Shown one piece after another: positions 16,601 to 23,293 of a DNA stretch of 37,468 bases. The notes under the pieces are model-generated. The model was not told the origin of the DNA and ran no database searches. It worked only from the letters and a program-made list of their open reading frames with translations. The stretch comes from CANNDT01 sp945876205 (lineage in GTDB: Bacteria; Acidobacteriota; Vicinamibacteria; Vicinamibacterales; UBA2999), in the NCBI GenBank assembly GCA_947503365.1, contig CANNDT010000040.1:1-37468 (forward strand), given 5' to 3'. Numbering within the stretch: position 1 is the first letter of the stretch; every line of letters starts with the position of its first letter. A program made the position numbers and the translations under genes.

Positions 16601-16732
16601 GTGCTCACCCTGATCGTCACGCCCGTCGCCTATTCGTTGTTCGACGAGGCCGGCGAGAAGCGCCTGTTCTCCCGCGGCTTCGGCTGGATTCGGTCCAGGT
16701 TGCCGGCCGCGCAGCCGGTGACGCCGGTCTAG
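13610..16732 (+). CDS. RND efflux pump, AcrB/MexB-type inner-membrane transporter
   Basis: This is a proton-driven drug/solute exporter in the inner membrane. The 1040-residue length is normal for the family. It has an N-terminal first helix (VRRPVFASVLVLSLAVIGVFAF), large periplasmic porter loops (~35-335 and ~555-855) and twelve expected membrane helices. The proton-relay aspartates D400 and D401 lie in GIVIDDAIVVLENI of TM4. The second half repeats the fold (FVVIGGQTLVLVLTLIVTP near the end). A glycine-rich loop (VGGGGFGGGRG) marks the second porter domain. It lies 6 bp after its adaptor. The sequence fits the hydrophobe/amphiphile subfamily better than the heavy-metal one; the exact substrate is not predictable. 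Confidence 0.95.
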   Translation: MQSLAALCVRRPVFASVLVLSLAVIGVFAFLQLGVDRFPIIDFPTVVVTTRLPGAAPEQVESEVTDKIEEAVNTISGLDQLSSNSSEGISQVIVAFKLEKDADVATQEVRDKVNRVLPLLPRTVTQPTVERQDPDAAPILTIALTGKKPLRDITEYADKVLRRQIESSDGVGQVLVLGGRKRQINMWLDAERLRAQNLTVLDVSRALQSQNVDVPGGRIDQGAQSITLRTRGRVESLADFGDIVVRQVNGHAVQLRDVAQVEDGMADAQTLANLNGDPTVLLQVRKQSGTNTVAIVQQVKERLATLERALPPGYQMRIVRDQGAFIEASINSVEEHLVVGSVLAALVVLLFLGNLRSTIIAAIAIPTSIISTFGLIWYMGFTLNMLTMLALTLSVGIVIDDAIVVLENIYRFIEEKGMAPAEAAVEATKEIGLAVMATTFSLVAIFVPVAFMSGMVGRFMQSFGLTMAFAVIVSLFVSFTLTPMMSARWLKAKPRTADGDRPAHDSKHSTLFAPIDRSYTRLLVWAMAHRGLVAAATVLILLSSIPLFRIVPVNFTPQDDQSEFDVTVRAPEGTSLDATEVLVNRIATAIRRVAEVDYTMVTVAGDAAGTLNSANLYVRIKPLETRSRDQFAIMAEVREKVLPSIVPDGVRTAVGGGGFGGGRGIQFMLQGPDLRQLQRYSEELRDEVAKIPGLVDVDTTLNAGKPEMSVHLDRPKAADLGVQISDTAEALRLLVGGDSVTTYNEAGEQYEVHLRAQAQDRSSERAIASLPIPSSRLGSVSLENVATFAHEAAPATISRISRQRQVTLVANLLPGTSQGTLQNQIAEAASRLDIGSDYRTGFIGQSRELNRTATAFLTAFALSLIFMYLILAAQFESWLHPVTILLSLPLTLPFALLSIVIFRQSLNIFSALGLLVLFGVVKKNSILQIDHANQLKATGLATREAVILASRHRLRPILMTTLAFVAGMIPLVISNGVGSATNHAIGFVVIGGQTLVLVLTLIVTPVAYSLFDEAGEKRLFSRGFGWIRSRLPAAQPVTPV

Positions 16733-16772
16733 TGCAGTGAATGAGAAGATTGATTGGATATTCTTTGCCTGC

Positions 16773-16801
16773 TTGACGACCCCCCGGCCTCGCTGTTACA
16801 T
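16773..16801 (+). promoter_or_regulatory. Sigma-70-like promoter for the protease gene
   Basis: TTGACG (16773-16778) and TTACAT (16796-16801) are separated by 17 bases. A shift of one base gives TACATT with an 18-base spacer. This is the clearest two-box promoter in the window. Predicted transcription starts near 16808, giving a leader of about 200 nt. Confidence 0.55.
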
Positions 16802-16851
16802 TCTTAGTCGCTCGTAACCTCTGACAACTGAACGTTTTAGCTCGACGTTTC

Positions 16852-16943
16852 CCAAGCGAGAAGGGTGCGCCGGCAGGTGTAGCTGCAGGCGTGCAAAGCT
16901 GTAAATCCCGCCGCGGGCGGGGTGGTTTAGCTGCCGAACTTGG
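16852..16943 (+). promoter_or_regulatory. Folded three-way-junction leader, riboswitch-like, class unknown
   Basis: Three helices can be drawn by eye. P1 pairs CCAAG (16852-16856) with CTTGG (16939-16943). P2 pairs GCGCC plus GCAG (16867-16876) with CTGC plus GGCGT (16883-16892), with a single G/A mismatch and loop GTGTAG. P3 pairs 16897-16912 with 16916-16932 through about 14 pairs (including two G-U), with one mismatch and a small internal loop. The P2-P3 joint is GCAA, giving the string GCAAAGCT. A three-way junction with GCAAAGC between two hairpins recalls the cyclic-di-GMP-I (GEMM) riboswitch. However, its GNRA loop and the ACGCAAAGCC core are not matched, so I do not assign it. The rest of the 16733-17011 gap shows nothing else. 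Confidence 0.45.
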
Positions 16944-17011
16944 ACACTTGCGGTGCTCGCGGCCCCGCCTTTCGTTTCCTCGTTGCCTGGTAGCGGATTT
17001 CGGAGCACCTG

Positions 17012-17938
17012 GTGTCCGTCCGCCGGTCCATTCTCTACATCGGTCTCATTTTTTCGGTGGCGTCGCTCGCCTTCAGCTTCGGGAGCTGGTCGGCGGAGCG
17101 CTCGATGTCGCGCAAGATTGCCGACAACGAGGCGCGCATGACGGCGTTGAGCGATGAGGTTGCCCGCAGCATCCTGAAAATCCGCGAACGGGATCCGCAT
17201 CCGTCGGCCACCGACGGACGGCGCCAGCCCGAGATCGTGCCCGCCGGCGGCACGGCACAGAGCACGATGGTCGAGGAGATCAAGCGCCAGCTGCAGAGCG
17301 AGATGGGCCTGATGCCGGTGCGGCTGCTGCGCGAGCGGCGCGAGAGCTTCGTCGAGCTCAATGCCTACGACAATTTCGGGAAGACAAGCTACGGGACGGC
17401 CGGCTACCTGGGCAACGGATACTTCATCACCGTCAAGCACGGCGTCATCGCGCTCGACGAGGGCGGTGACTCGCGAGACGCACGGCGGATCGTCTCGATC
17501 AAGGTCCGCTACAAGGACAAGGACCTGACGGCGCAGCTCGTGGACAGCGGCGACGCCACCGTCGAAGTCCACTCGGGCGACTGGGCGATTATCCGCGTGC
17601 GGGGCACTATCGACCTGCCGGCGCTGCGCGTCGACACCACATACGGGTATGAGTTCGCCGACCCGATCTTCCGTCTTGGGAACGACTACTCGAAGGGGAT
17701 CATCCTGAGCACCGGCTACGTCGGCCAGCGGACCTCGAATGGCCTCGTGACCTGCCTGACCGATGGGCATCCCGGCGTGTCGGGCGGCGGCGTCATCAAC
17801 CAGCAGGGCGACCTCGTCGGCATCCCGATCGGCCGGATGCAGGGCGACTATCGGTTCTCGTTCATCCTGCCGGTGCGCGGCGAGATGTTCCGCAAGGTCC
17901 CGGGCGTTCAAAAGCCGGAGCTGACCGAAGCAGACTAG
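17012..17938 (+). CDS. Membrane-anchored trypsin-like serine protease
   Basis: The 308-residue product has an N-terminal signal anchor (residues ~5-25), a short helical, possibly coiled region (~30-110) and a chymotrypsin-fold domain. The likely catalytic triad is intact: H143 in ITVKHGV, D190 in SGDWAIIRV and S257 in GHPGVSGGGVI (GxSGG type). The protease domain should lie in the periplasm. No PDZ domain follows, unlike DegP/HtrA, so it is not a standard HtrA. The GTG 17012 start is supported by CGGAG at 17001-17005. The promoter and structured leader upstream suggest it is controlled separately. Its substrate is unknown. It converges with rarA. Confidence 0.85.
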   Translation: MSVRRSILYIGLIFSVASLAFSFGSWSAERSMSRKIADNEARMTALSDEVARSILKIRERDPHPSATDGRRQPEIVPAGGTAQSTMVEEIKRQLQSEMGLMPVRLLRERRESFVELNAYDNFGKTSYGTAGYLGNGYFITVKHGVIALDEGGDSRDARRIVSIKVRYKDKDLTAQLVDSGDATVEVHSGDWAIIRVRGTIDLPALRVDTTYGYEFADPIFRLGNDYSKGIILSTGYVGQRTSNGLVTCLTDGHPGVSGGGVINQQGDLVGIPIGRMQGDYRFSFILPVRGEMFRKVPGVQKPELTEAD

Positions 17939-17951
17939 GGGTGCGATCGGG

Positions 17952-17979
17952 CTGACGCTGGTCGGTGCGATCGCGTCAG
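17952..17979 (+). terminator. Intrinsic terminator between convergent genes
   Basis: CTGACGC (17952-17958) and GCGTCAG (17973-17979) are perfect inverted arms with a 14-base loop. On the plus strand they are followed by a T-rich run (TTTCTTCTTTCTTTC). The right arm and T-run lie in the rarA stop and last codons, so the protease terminator is built from rarA coding sequence. Confidence 0.55.
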
Positions 17980-19346
17980 AGTTTCTTCTTTCTTTCTTCC
18001 TTGATCTTTTCCCAGCCGTCGAGCCGCCGCTTGATCTCTTTTTCGAACCCGCGGTCGGTCGGCTTGTAGTACTTCCGGCCCGAGAGCGAGGGCGGCAGGC
18101 AGTCCATGTCGGCCACCGCCTCGGCTTCGTCATGCGCGTACTGGTAGCCCTTCCCGTAATCCAGCGACTTCATCAACGTCGTCGGCGCGTTGCGCAGGTG
18201 CAGCGGCACGGGCTCGGCGACCTGCTGATGCGCGTCGGCCGCCGCGGCGTTGTAGGCCAGGTAGACCGCGTTGCTCTTGGGCGCCGTCGCCAGATAGATC
18301 GCCAACTGCGCCAGGGCGGTGTTCCCCTCGGGCATGCCGAGAAAGTGCGCCGCGTCGCGCGCGGCCACGGCGACGATCAGCGCCTGCGGATCCGCGTTGC
18401 CGACGTCCTCCGAGGCAAAGCGCACCAGCCGTCGCGCGACATAGAGCGGGTCTTCGCCGGCCTCGAGCATCCGCGTCAGCCAGTAGACCGCGGCATCGGG
18501 ATCGCTGTTGCGCATCGACTTGTGCAGCGCCGAGATCAGGTTGTAGTGCTCTTCGCCGCTCTTGTCGTAGAGCAGCGCCCGCCGCTGAATCGAGTGCTCG
18601 AGCTGCGCCATGTCCAGGCGGCGCACGAAGGTCTCCGGGTCCATCGGCGCCGCGGCGGTCGAGAATTCCAGCAGGTTGAGCGCCGCGCGCGCGTCGCCGT
18701 TGGCAAACCGCGCGATCGCCGCGATCGCCTCGTCACTCGCCTCGATCGTGCCGCCGCCGAGGCCGCGCTCGGGATCGGTCAGCGCGCGCCGGAGAATCCC
18801 CTCGATCGCTTCTGACGTCAGCGACCGGAGCACAAACACCTTCGACCGCGACAGCAGCGCCGCATTCACCTCGAATGACGGGTTCTCGGTGGTGGCGCCG
18901 ATGAGGACGATGTCGCCGGATTCGACGCGGGGGAGGAAGGCGTCCTGCTGCGCCTTGTTGAACCGGTGGATCTCGTCGACGAAGACGATCGTCCGGCGAC
19001 CGCTCGTCCTGCGCCGCATCTCCGCGGCGGCCATGACTTCCTTGATCTCTTTGATGCCGGCGAGCACCGCGCTGAACGGGACAAAGTGCGCGTGCGTCAT
19101 CTCCGCGATGATCCGCGCCAGCGTCGTCTTGCCGGTGCCGGGCGGGCCCCAGAGGAGGATCGACTGGAGCAGGTCGCGCTCAATGGCTTCGCGCAGCGGC
19201 TTCCCGGGGCCGAGGATCTCCTCCTGGCCGACAATCTCGTCCAGCGTCTGCGGACGGATGCGCTCGGCGAGCGGTGTGCCCTTCGAAGGTGGACCTGAAG
19301 GTCCGCCTCTTCGATCGCCGCCGTCCTCGAAGAGAGACCCGCTCAT
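17976..19346 (-). CDS. rarA: Replication-associated recombination ATPase RarA/MgsA
   Basis: RarA is a clamp-loader-like AAA+ ATPase acting at stalled replication forks. The 456-residue product has the typical start PLAERIRPQTLDEIVGQE, Walker A GPPGTGKT (67-74) and Walker B VFVDEIHRFNKAQQD (from 121). It also has sensor 1 ATTENPSFEVN, an arginine-finger region (LLSRSKVF), and the C-terminal tetramerisation part with AVYWLTRMLEAGEDPLYVARR and LAYNAAAADA. The extreme C-terminus is lysine-rich (EERKKKL). The ATG overlaps the stop of the upstream trmH-like gene in ATGA (19343-19346), so the two are probably translationally coupled. The N-terminal ~20 residues (Gly/Pro-rich) are variable. Confidence 0.96.
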   Translation of the reverse strand: MSGSLFEDGGDRRGGPSGPPSKGTPLAERIRPQTLDEIVGQEEILGPGKPLREAIERDLLQSILLWGPPGTGKTTLARIIAEMTHAHFVPFSAVLAGIKEIKEVMAAAEMRRRTSGRRTIVFVDEIHRFNKAQQDAFLPRVESGDIVLIGATTENPSFEVNAALLSRSKVFVLRSLTSEAIEGILRRALTDPERGLGGGTIEASDEAIAAIARFANGDARAALNLLEFSTAAAPMDPETFVRRLDMAQLEHSIQRRALLYDKSGEEHYNLISALHKSMRNSDPDAAVYWLTRMLEAGEDPLYVARRLVRFASEDVGNADPQALIVAVAARDAAHFLGMPEGNTALAQLAIYLATAPKSNAVYLAYNAAAADAHQQVAEPVPLHLRNAPTTLMKSLDYGKGYQYAHDEAEAVADMDCLPPSLSGRKYYKPTDRGFEKEIKRRLDGWEKIKEERKKKL

Positions 19347-20185
19347 GGCCTTCGACTATCGCTCAGGCCACCCCGAGCATCGTCGAGCGGTGCCCGGTGG
19401 CGGCGCGCCGCGTAGACCAGGATGCCGCCGGCGACCGCGATGTTCAGCGACTCGACGCCGGCACTCATCGGAATCGTGACCCGCTCGTCGCACGCGGCGA
19501 CGACCGCGTCGGACAGTCCCTTGCCTTCGCCGCCAAGGAACAACGCCACGCGTCCAGACCAGTCGACATCGTCCGGTTCACGGCCGCTGCGTGGCGTGGT
19601 CGCCACCGTGCGCGCCCCCGCCGTCTTCGCATCCTGCAGCACGTCATCGACGCGGAGGCCGCTCGCAATCGGCAAGCGGAGCGCGCTCCCCATGCTGCCG
19701 CGCAGCGCCTTCCACGAGAAGGGATTGGCGGACGCTCCGCAGACGAGCACGCCGCTTGCGCCGCCGGCTTCCGCGGTACGGATGAGCCCGCCGAGGTTGC
19801 CAGGGTCCTGCACGTCGACGGCGACGACGACCAACGCCTGTGCCGGCGCGAACACCGTGGCGGCTGAAAGCGGCTGCCGTCGAGCGATGGCGACGATGCC
19901 CGTCGAGGTCGTCACCGGACTCATGGCGGCAAGGACGGCGCTCGTGCCCGACACCACTTCGACGCCGCTTGCCGCGAGCGCGCGCGCGAGGTCGCCTTCC
20001 TCGCTCTCGCGGTCAAGGCGCGATCCGTCGACGGCGATGAGCTCGAACTCGGCGCCGGCCGCATGCGCGTCGCGCACCAGATGAACGCCGTCGAGCAACA
20101 CGCGCACGCCAGCGGGATCGGGCGAATCGATGAGATCCCTGAACGCGCGCACCGTCGGATTCTGCCGGCTCGAGATGATTTTCAT
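19343..20185 (-). CDS. SPOUT-family RNA 2'-O-methyltransferase (TrmH/SpoU type)
   Basis: This is predicted to methylate a ribose 2'-OH in rRNA or tRNA using S-adenosylmethionine. From the ATG at 20185 it has 280 residues. The N-terminal substrate-binding domain (~1-105) starts MKIISSRQNPTVRAF. The SPOUT knot domain has motif 1 DVQDPGNLGGLIRTAEAGG, motif 2 LFLGGEGKGL and motif 3 IPMSAGVESLNIAVAGGILVY. A longer frame from 20224 exists but reads through a repeat, so the shorter start is chosen. The last ~15 residues (after AARRHR) are encoded by a 44-bp mobile palindrome, which also supplies the stop codon. It is coupled to rarA by an ATGA overlap. The exact RNA target cannot be told from sequence. 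Confidence 0.9.
   Translation of the reverse strand: MKIISSRQNPTVRAFRDLIDSPDPAGVRVLLDGVHLVRDAHAAGAEFELIAVDGSRLDRESEEGDLARALAASGVEVVSGTSAVLAAMSPVTTSTGIVAIARRQPLSAATVFAPAQALVVVAVDVQDPGNLGGLIRTAEAGGASGVLVCGASANPFSWKALRGSMGSALRLPIASGLRVDDVLQDAKTAGARTVATTPRSGREPDDVDWSGRVALFLGGEGKGLSDAVVAACDERVTIPMSAGVESLNIAVAGGILVYAARRHRAPLDDARGGLSDSRRP
19349..19392. repeat. 44-bp palindromic repeat, copy 1 (3' end of the trmH-like gene)
   Basis: This imperfect palindrome has CCTTCGACTA-type and GCTCAGG-type left arms facing CCGAGC and GTCGAG right arms. It matches copy 2 at 20261-20304 at all but four or five of 44 positions. Here it forms the last codons of the trmH-like gene, just before the rarA start. Palindromes of the CTTCGACT...GCTCAGG type are widespread in environmental bacterial genomes. 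Confidence 0.8.
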
Positions 20186-20189
20186 TGCC

Positions 20190-20260
20190 ACAGGCCACAG
20201 AGTCGCAGAGACACAGAGCACCATTATTCACGAACCGTCTCCGTGTCTCCCTGTCTCTGT
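20190..20260. repeat. Imperfect inverted repeat of CAGAGACAC type
   Basis: The left arm (20190-20220) is rich in CACAGAG and GCAGAGACACAGAG. The right arm (20236-20260) is rich in GTCTCCGTGTCTC and TGTCTCTGTC, its inverted counterpart. It directly abuts palindrome copy 2 and starts four bases upstream of the trmH-like ATG, so it forms that gene's leader or promoter region. It looks like another REP-like mobile element. Confidence 0.65.
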
Positions 20261-20304
20261 CCTTCGACTACCGCTCAGGGCACCCCGAGCATAGTCGAGG
20301 GGTG
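20261..20304. repeat. 44-bp palindromic repeat, copy 2 (upstream of greA)
   Basis: Same family and orientation as 19349-19392. The outer arms CCTTCGACTA and TAGTCGAGGG differ at one pairing position, and the inner arms GCTCAGGG and CCCCGAGC at one. It ends 32 bp before the greA start and may end transcription from the left or right. Nothing else is seen in the 20186-20336 gap except a possible greA promoter. Confidence 0.8.
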
Positions 20305-20320
20305 TGGCCCGTTGACGTGT

Positions 20321-20326
20321 TAAAGT
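20321..20326 (+). promoter_or_regulatory. -10-like TAAAGT, ten bases before greA start
   Basis: TAAAGT sits at the same ten-base distance from a GTG start as TAAAAT does before recO. No ribosome-binding site is visible, so the greA mRNA may be leaderless. TTGACG at 20312 is too close to be its -35. Confidence 0.35.
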
Positions 20327-20336
20327 GTGATTTCAC

Positions 20337-20810
20337 GTGAAAGATCGAATTCTCAAGAAGTTTCACGACGAAATCTCCGCGCTCGAGCGCGAGCTCAAGT
20401 TCGAGCTGCCGAAGGAAATTCAGCGGGCGCGCGAGCTGGGCGACCTGCGCGAGAACGCTGAGTACAAGTCCGCGAAAGAGCGGCAGGAGATCGTCAACGC
20501 GCGCATCGCGATGTTGAAGAAGCGCGTCGGCGAGATTTCGATGATCAACATGGACCGCATCCCGCACGACCGGGCGGGCTTCGGATCGACGGTGCATCTG
20601 CGCGCCGAGAACGGCGACACGATCATCTACCAACTGGTCATGCCCGAAGAAGTTGACACCGAGAAGGGCATGATCTCTGCCTCGTCGCCGATCGGGCGCG
20701 CGATCCTGAACAAAGAAGAAGGCGACGAGATCAAGGTCGTCACGCCCAACGGCGCGCGCAAGTTGGGCGTGCTCATCAAGGTCCAGACCATCCACGATTC
20801 GGCAGAGTAG
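20337..20810 (+). CDS. greA: Transcription elongation factor GreA
   Basis: GreA rescues backtracked RNA polymerase by stimulating transcript cleavage. The 157-residue product has the N-terminal coiled coil (~5-75) with its tip motif GDLRENAEYKSAKERQ carrying the acidic D and E that reach the polymerase active site. The C-terminal FKBP-like domain has EKGMISASSPIGRAILNKEEGDEI. Length is normal. It starts at GTG 20337. Its TAG shares one base with the GTG of the following patatin-like gene, suggesting co-translation. Confidence 0.96.
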   Translation: MKDRILKKFHDEISALERELKFELPKEIQRARELGDLRENAEYKSAKERQEIVNARIAMLKKRVGEISMINMDRIPHDRAGFGSTVHLRAENGDTIIYQLVMPEEVDTEKGMISASSPIGRAILNKEEGDEIKVVTPNGARKLGVLIKVQTIHDSAE

Positions 20811-22147
20811 TGCAGCCCTATTCGCCTGAGCGTCGCACCGCGCTTGTGCTTTGCGGCACTGGCGCCCATGGCGCGTACCACGCCGGCGTGCTCCGTGCCG
20901 TGCAGGAAGCGGGCGTCAAGATCGACGTCATGGCGGGGCAGGGTGTCGGCGCGCTCGCCGCCTCGCTGGCCGCGATCGACGGTGCCTCCCGGCTCTGGGA
21001 AGCGGACGGCCTCTGGAAGAGCGCACCCGCGCGAAAACTCTACGGATGGAAGTTGCCGCTTCGGGTGGCCGGCTGGCTGTTGCTGGTCGTGGCCGTGGTG
21101 CTGGTGGCGCCGCTCCTGTACCTCGGCGCTGGCGGCGGGAGCCTCCCGGCCCTGGTCCCGAGGATCGCGATCATCGTCTTGATCATTGCGGCAGCGGTCG
21201 TTGCCGGCGGGGTGCTGGCCGCCGAATGGCGTGCGCCGGCCAGGCGTCGCGCCGAGGGGGCGTGGTGGTGGCGCGCGATTGGAGCGCCACTCGATACCAG
21301 CGCCGCGCACGACGTCTTTCTCGGCACCATCGCCCAGTTGATTCCCGGCGCCGACACGCGCGGTCCCAGCCTCGGCCGCCGCTACGCCGAGGTGCTGGCC
21401 GACAGCCTCGGCCAGCCCGGCTTCCGAGAGCTGATGATCGTCGCGACCGATCTCGACTCCCGGCGTGATGTCATCGCCGCGCTCCTGCGCGAGCCGTACC
21501 GCCGCGAGTTTCTCGCGCCCCGTCTCGATCGCGAGCGGCGGTCGGAAGTGCTCGACCTGGGGGGCAGCGGCCGCGACCACGCGCTCGACATGGTCGCTGC
21601 GGCACTCACCCCGCCGCTCGCGTGCGATCCCCACCTGATCACCTTCGCGACCGATAGCTACTGGCGCGGCGAGACGCATCGGCTGTGCGATCGCCCGGGC
21701 TCGGTCTCTCGTCTGCTCGAGGAGCTCGCATCGGCGGGCGTGACGCAGGTCGTGATCGTGACGGCGGTATCGCCAATCCCTGTGCCGCATCGGCTTCGCG
21801 CCACCGGAATCGACGTACGGCAGCGTCTCGGAGATTTTCTCGCGGCGGCAGAAACAGCGGCGCTGCGCGACGCGATCGAGATGGCGCGCCTGCGCTTCGA
21901 CTCGGTCTACCTGGTTTGTCCGTCACACAATCCGGTTGGCGCATTCGACTTCGGCGGCGCGTATGATGAAGCCTCAGACCGGCGTCAGGATGTGCCGGAG
22001 CTGATGGACCGCGCCTACGAAGACGCGTACCGCCAGTTCATCGAGCCTGTCGTCGGCGCCAGCGGCGAGCATCTCGCTCGCGCCGATTCCACGGGACACG
22101 CCGATGACGACGCACGGATTTTCCACGACGCTGATCCACAGCGGTGA
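20810..22147 (+). CDS. Patatin-like protein with catalytic serine replaced by glycine
   Basis: The 445-residue product begins like a patatin phospholipase: ALVLCGTGAHGAYHAGVLRAVQEAG (11-35) matches the glycine-rich oxyanion segment. The nucleophile-elbow position is GQGVG (43-47) instead of GxSxG; the codon at residue 45 is GGT. The nucleophile is therefore lost, and the usual DGG/DGA motif is also not clear (TDSYWRGET is the likely equivalent). Two membrane helices are inserted at ~87-106 and ~115-138, which is unusual for the family. It is probably a non-hydrolytic membrane protein, binding lipid or acting as a scaffold; this is inference. It starts at GTG 20810 on the last base of greA and its 3' end overlaps the next gene by 44 bp. 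Confidence 0.75.
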   Translation: MQPYSPERRTALVLCGTGAHGAYHAGVLRAVQEAGVKIDVMAGQGVGALAASLAAIDGASRLWEADGLWKSAPARKLYGWKLPLRVAGWLLLVVAVVLVAPLLYLGAGGGSLPALVPRIAIIVLIIAAAVVAGGVLAAEWRAPARRRAEGAWWWRAIGAPLDTSAAHDVFLGTIAQLIPGADTRGPSLGRRYAEVLADSLGQPGFRELMIVATDLDSRRDVIAALLREPYRREFLAPRLDRERRSEVLDLGGSGRDHALDMVAAALTPPLACDPHLITFATDSYWRGETHRLCDRPGSVSRLLEELASAGVTQVVIVTAVSPIPVPHRLRATGIDVRQRLGDFLAAAETAALRDAIEMARLRFDSVYLVCPSHNPVGAFDFGGAYDEASDRRQDVPELMDRAYEDAYRQFIEPVVGASGEHLARADSTGHADDDARIFHDADPQR

Positions 22148-23270
22148 AGGCAAGCCTGCCGCCGCCTCGCTGACCACCCCGATTTACGAAACGACGACGT
22201 TCGTCTTCGAGAACGCCGATGCCGTGCGCCGCTACAACGAGGGCGGAAGCGGGCTGTATCTCTATTCCCGCTACGAGAACCCGACGGTGGTCGCGGTGGA
22301 GGAGAAGCTCGCGGCGGTGGACGGCGCCGAGCGGGCGTTGACGTTCGGGTCCGGGATGGCGGCAACCTCGACGCTGTTGCTGGCGCTGCTCGAGTCTGGC
22401 GACGAAGTCGTCTGCAGCGCCGCCAGCTACGGCGGAACGTATCACCTGCTCGAGGACTTCCTGCCGAAGTTTGGCATCGCGCATCGCTTCGTCACCCTCG
22501 ACGAGATGCGAACGCCGGAGAAGATCATCGGCGAGCGCACGCGGATCGTCTGGTTCGAGTCACCGAGCAATCCTCACCTGCGATGCGTCGACATCAGCGC
22601 CATTGCCGCCGCGTGTCGCGCGCGCAACGTCGTCAGCGTCATCGACAACACCTTTGCGAGTCCGATCAACCAGCGGCCGCTCGAGATGGGGGTCGATCTG
22701 GTCATGCAGAGCGCCACCAAGTATCTCAACGGCCACAGCGACGTGCTCGCCGGCGTCGTCTCCGGCCGCCAGGAACTGGTGCACGAAGTCGAGATGGCGC
22801 GGCGGAAGCTCGGTGGCATCCTCGATCCGCAGCCGGCCTACGCGCTTGGCCGTGCGCTCAAGACGCTGCCGGTGCGCGTCGCGCGCCACAATGCCAACGG
22901 CATGGTGGTTGCGGCGGCGCTCGAGGGGCATGCGGCCGTTGCGCGGGTGTACTACCCGGGGCTCGATTCGCATCCCGACCACGCCACTGCGAAGCGGCAG
23001 ATGTCGGGATTCGGCGGCATGGTCTGTATCGATCTCAAGGGCGGCGAGGCGGCAGCCTGCCGCGCCTTCGACCGCCTGCGCCTGATCAAGCGCGCGGCGA
23101 GTCTCGGCGGCGCCGAGAGCCTCTGCAGTCTGCCGGTGCTGACTTCGCATTGGGGGTATTCCGATGACGCGCTCGCGAAGTCGGGCGTCACCAGAGGAAT
23201 GATGCGCCTGTCGCTCGGTCTCGAAGATCCAGAGGATCTGATCGCCGACCTGCGGCAGGCGCTGTCGTAA
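22104..23270 (+). CDS. Cys/Met-metabolism PLP-dependent enzyme (cystathionine gamma-synthase/lyase-like)
   Basis: This fold-type I pyridoxal-phosphate enzyme acts in trans-sulfuration or methionine metabolism. The 388-residue product contains LYSRYENPT-type substrate/PLP contacts (residues 53-61), FGSGMAAT (81-88, phosphate binding) and the YGGTYHLLED segment. It also has VIDNTFASP (179-187, PLP-ring aspartate D181) and the Schiff-base lysine K206 in SATKYLNGHSD. All family hallmarks are intact. Cystathionine gamma-synthase, gamma-lyase, beta-lyase, methionine gamma-lyase and O-acetylhomoserine sulfhydrylase share these motifs and cannot be told apart here. The 44-bp overlap with the preceding gene suggests coupled translation. 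Confidence 0.9.
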   Translation: MTTHGFSTTLIHSGEGKPAAASLTTPIYETTTFVFENADAVRRYNEGGSGLYLYSRYENPTVVAVEEKLAAVDGAERALTFGSGMAATSTLLLALLESGDEVVCSAASYGGTYHLLEDFLPKFGIAHRFVTLDEMRTPEKIIGERTRIVWFESPSNPHLRCVDISAIAAACRARNVVSVIDNTFASPINQRPLEMGVDLVMQSATKYLNGHSDVLAGVVSGRQELVHEVEMARRKLGGILDPQPAYALGRALKTLPVRVARHNANGMVVAAALEGHAAVARVYYPGLDSHPDHATAKRQMSGFGGMVCIDLKGGEAAACRAFDRLRLIKRAASLGGAESLCSLPVLTSHWGYSDDALAKSGVTRGMMRLSLGLEDPEDLIADLRQALS

Positions 23271-23276
23271 TCAGCA

Positions 23277-23291
23277 GAGCCGGGGCGGCTC
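23277..23291. terminator. Hairpin between convergent stop codons
   Basis: GAGCCG and CGGCTC form a 6-bp perfect stem with the loop GGG, placed exactly in the 23-bp gap between the PLP enzyme and the minus-strand small secreted protein. No U-run follows on either strand, so it is a modest bidirectional terminator candidate. Confidence 0.4.
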
Positions 23292-23293
23292 CG

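Noticed and set aside
16852..16943. Assignment as a cyclic-di-GMP-I (GEMM) riboswitch
   Set aside because: Only the three-way layout and a GCAAAGC string match; the GNRA tetraloop and the full ACGCAAAGCC core are absent. It is left unassigned.
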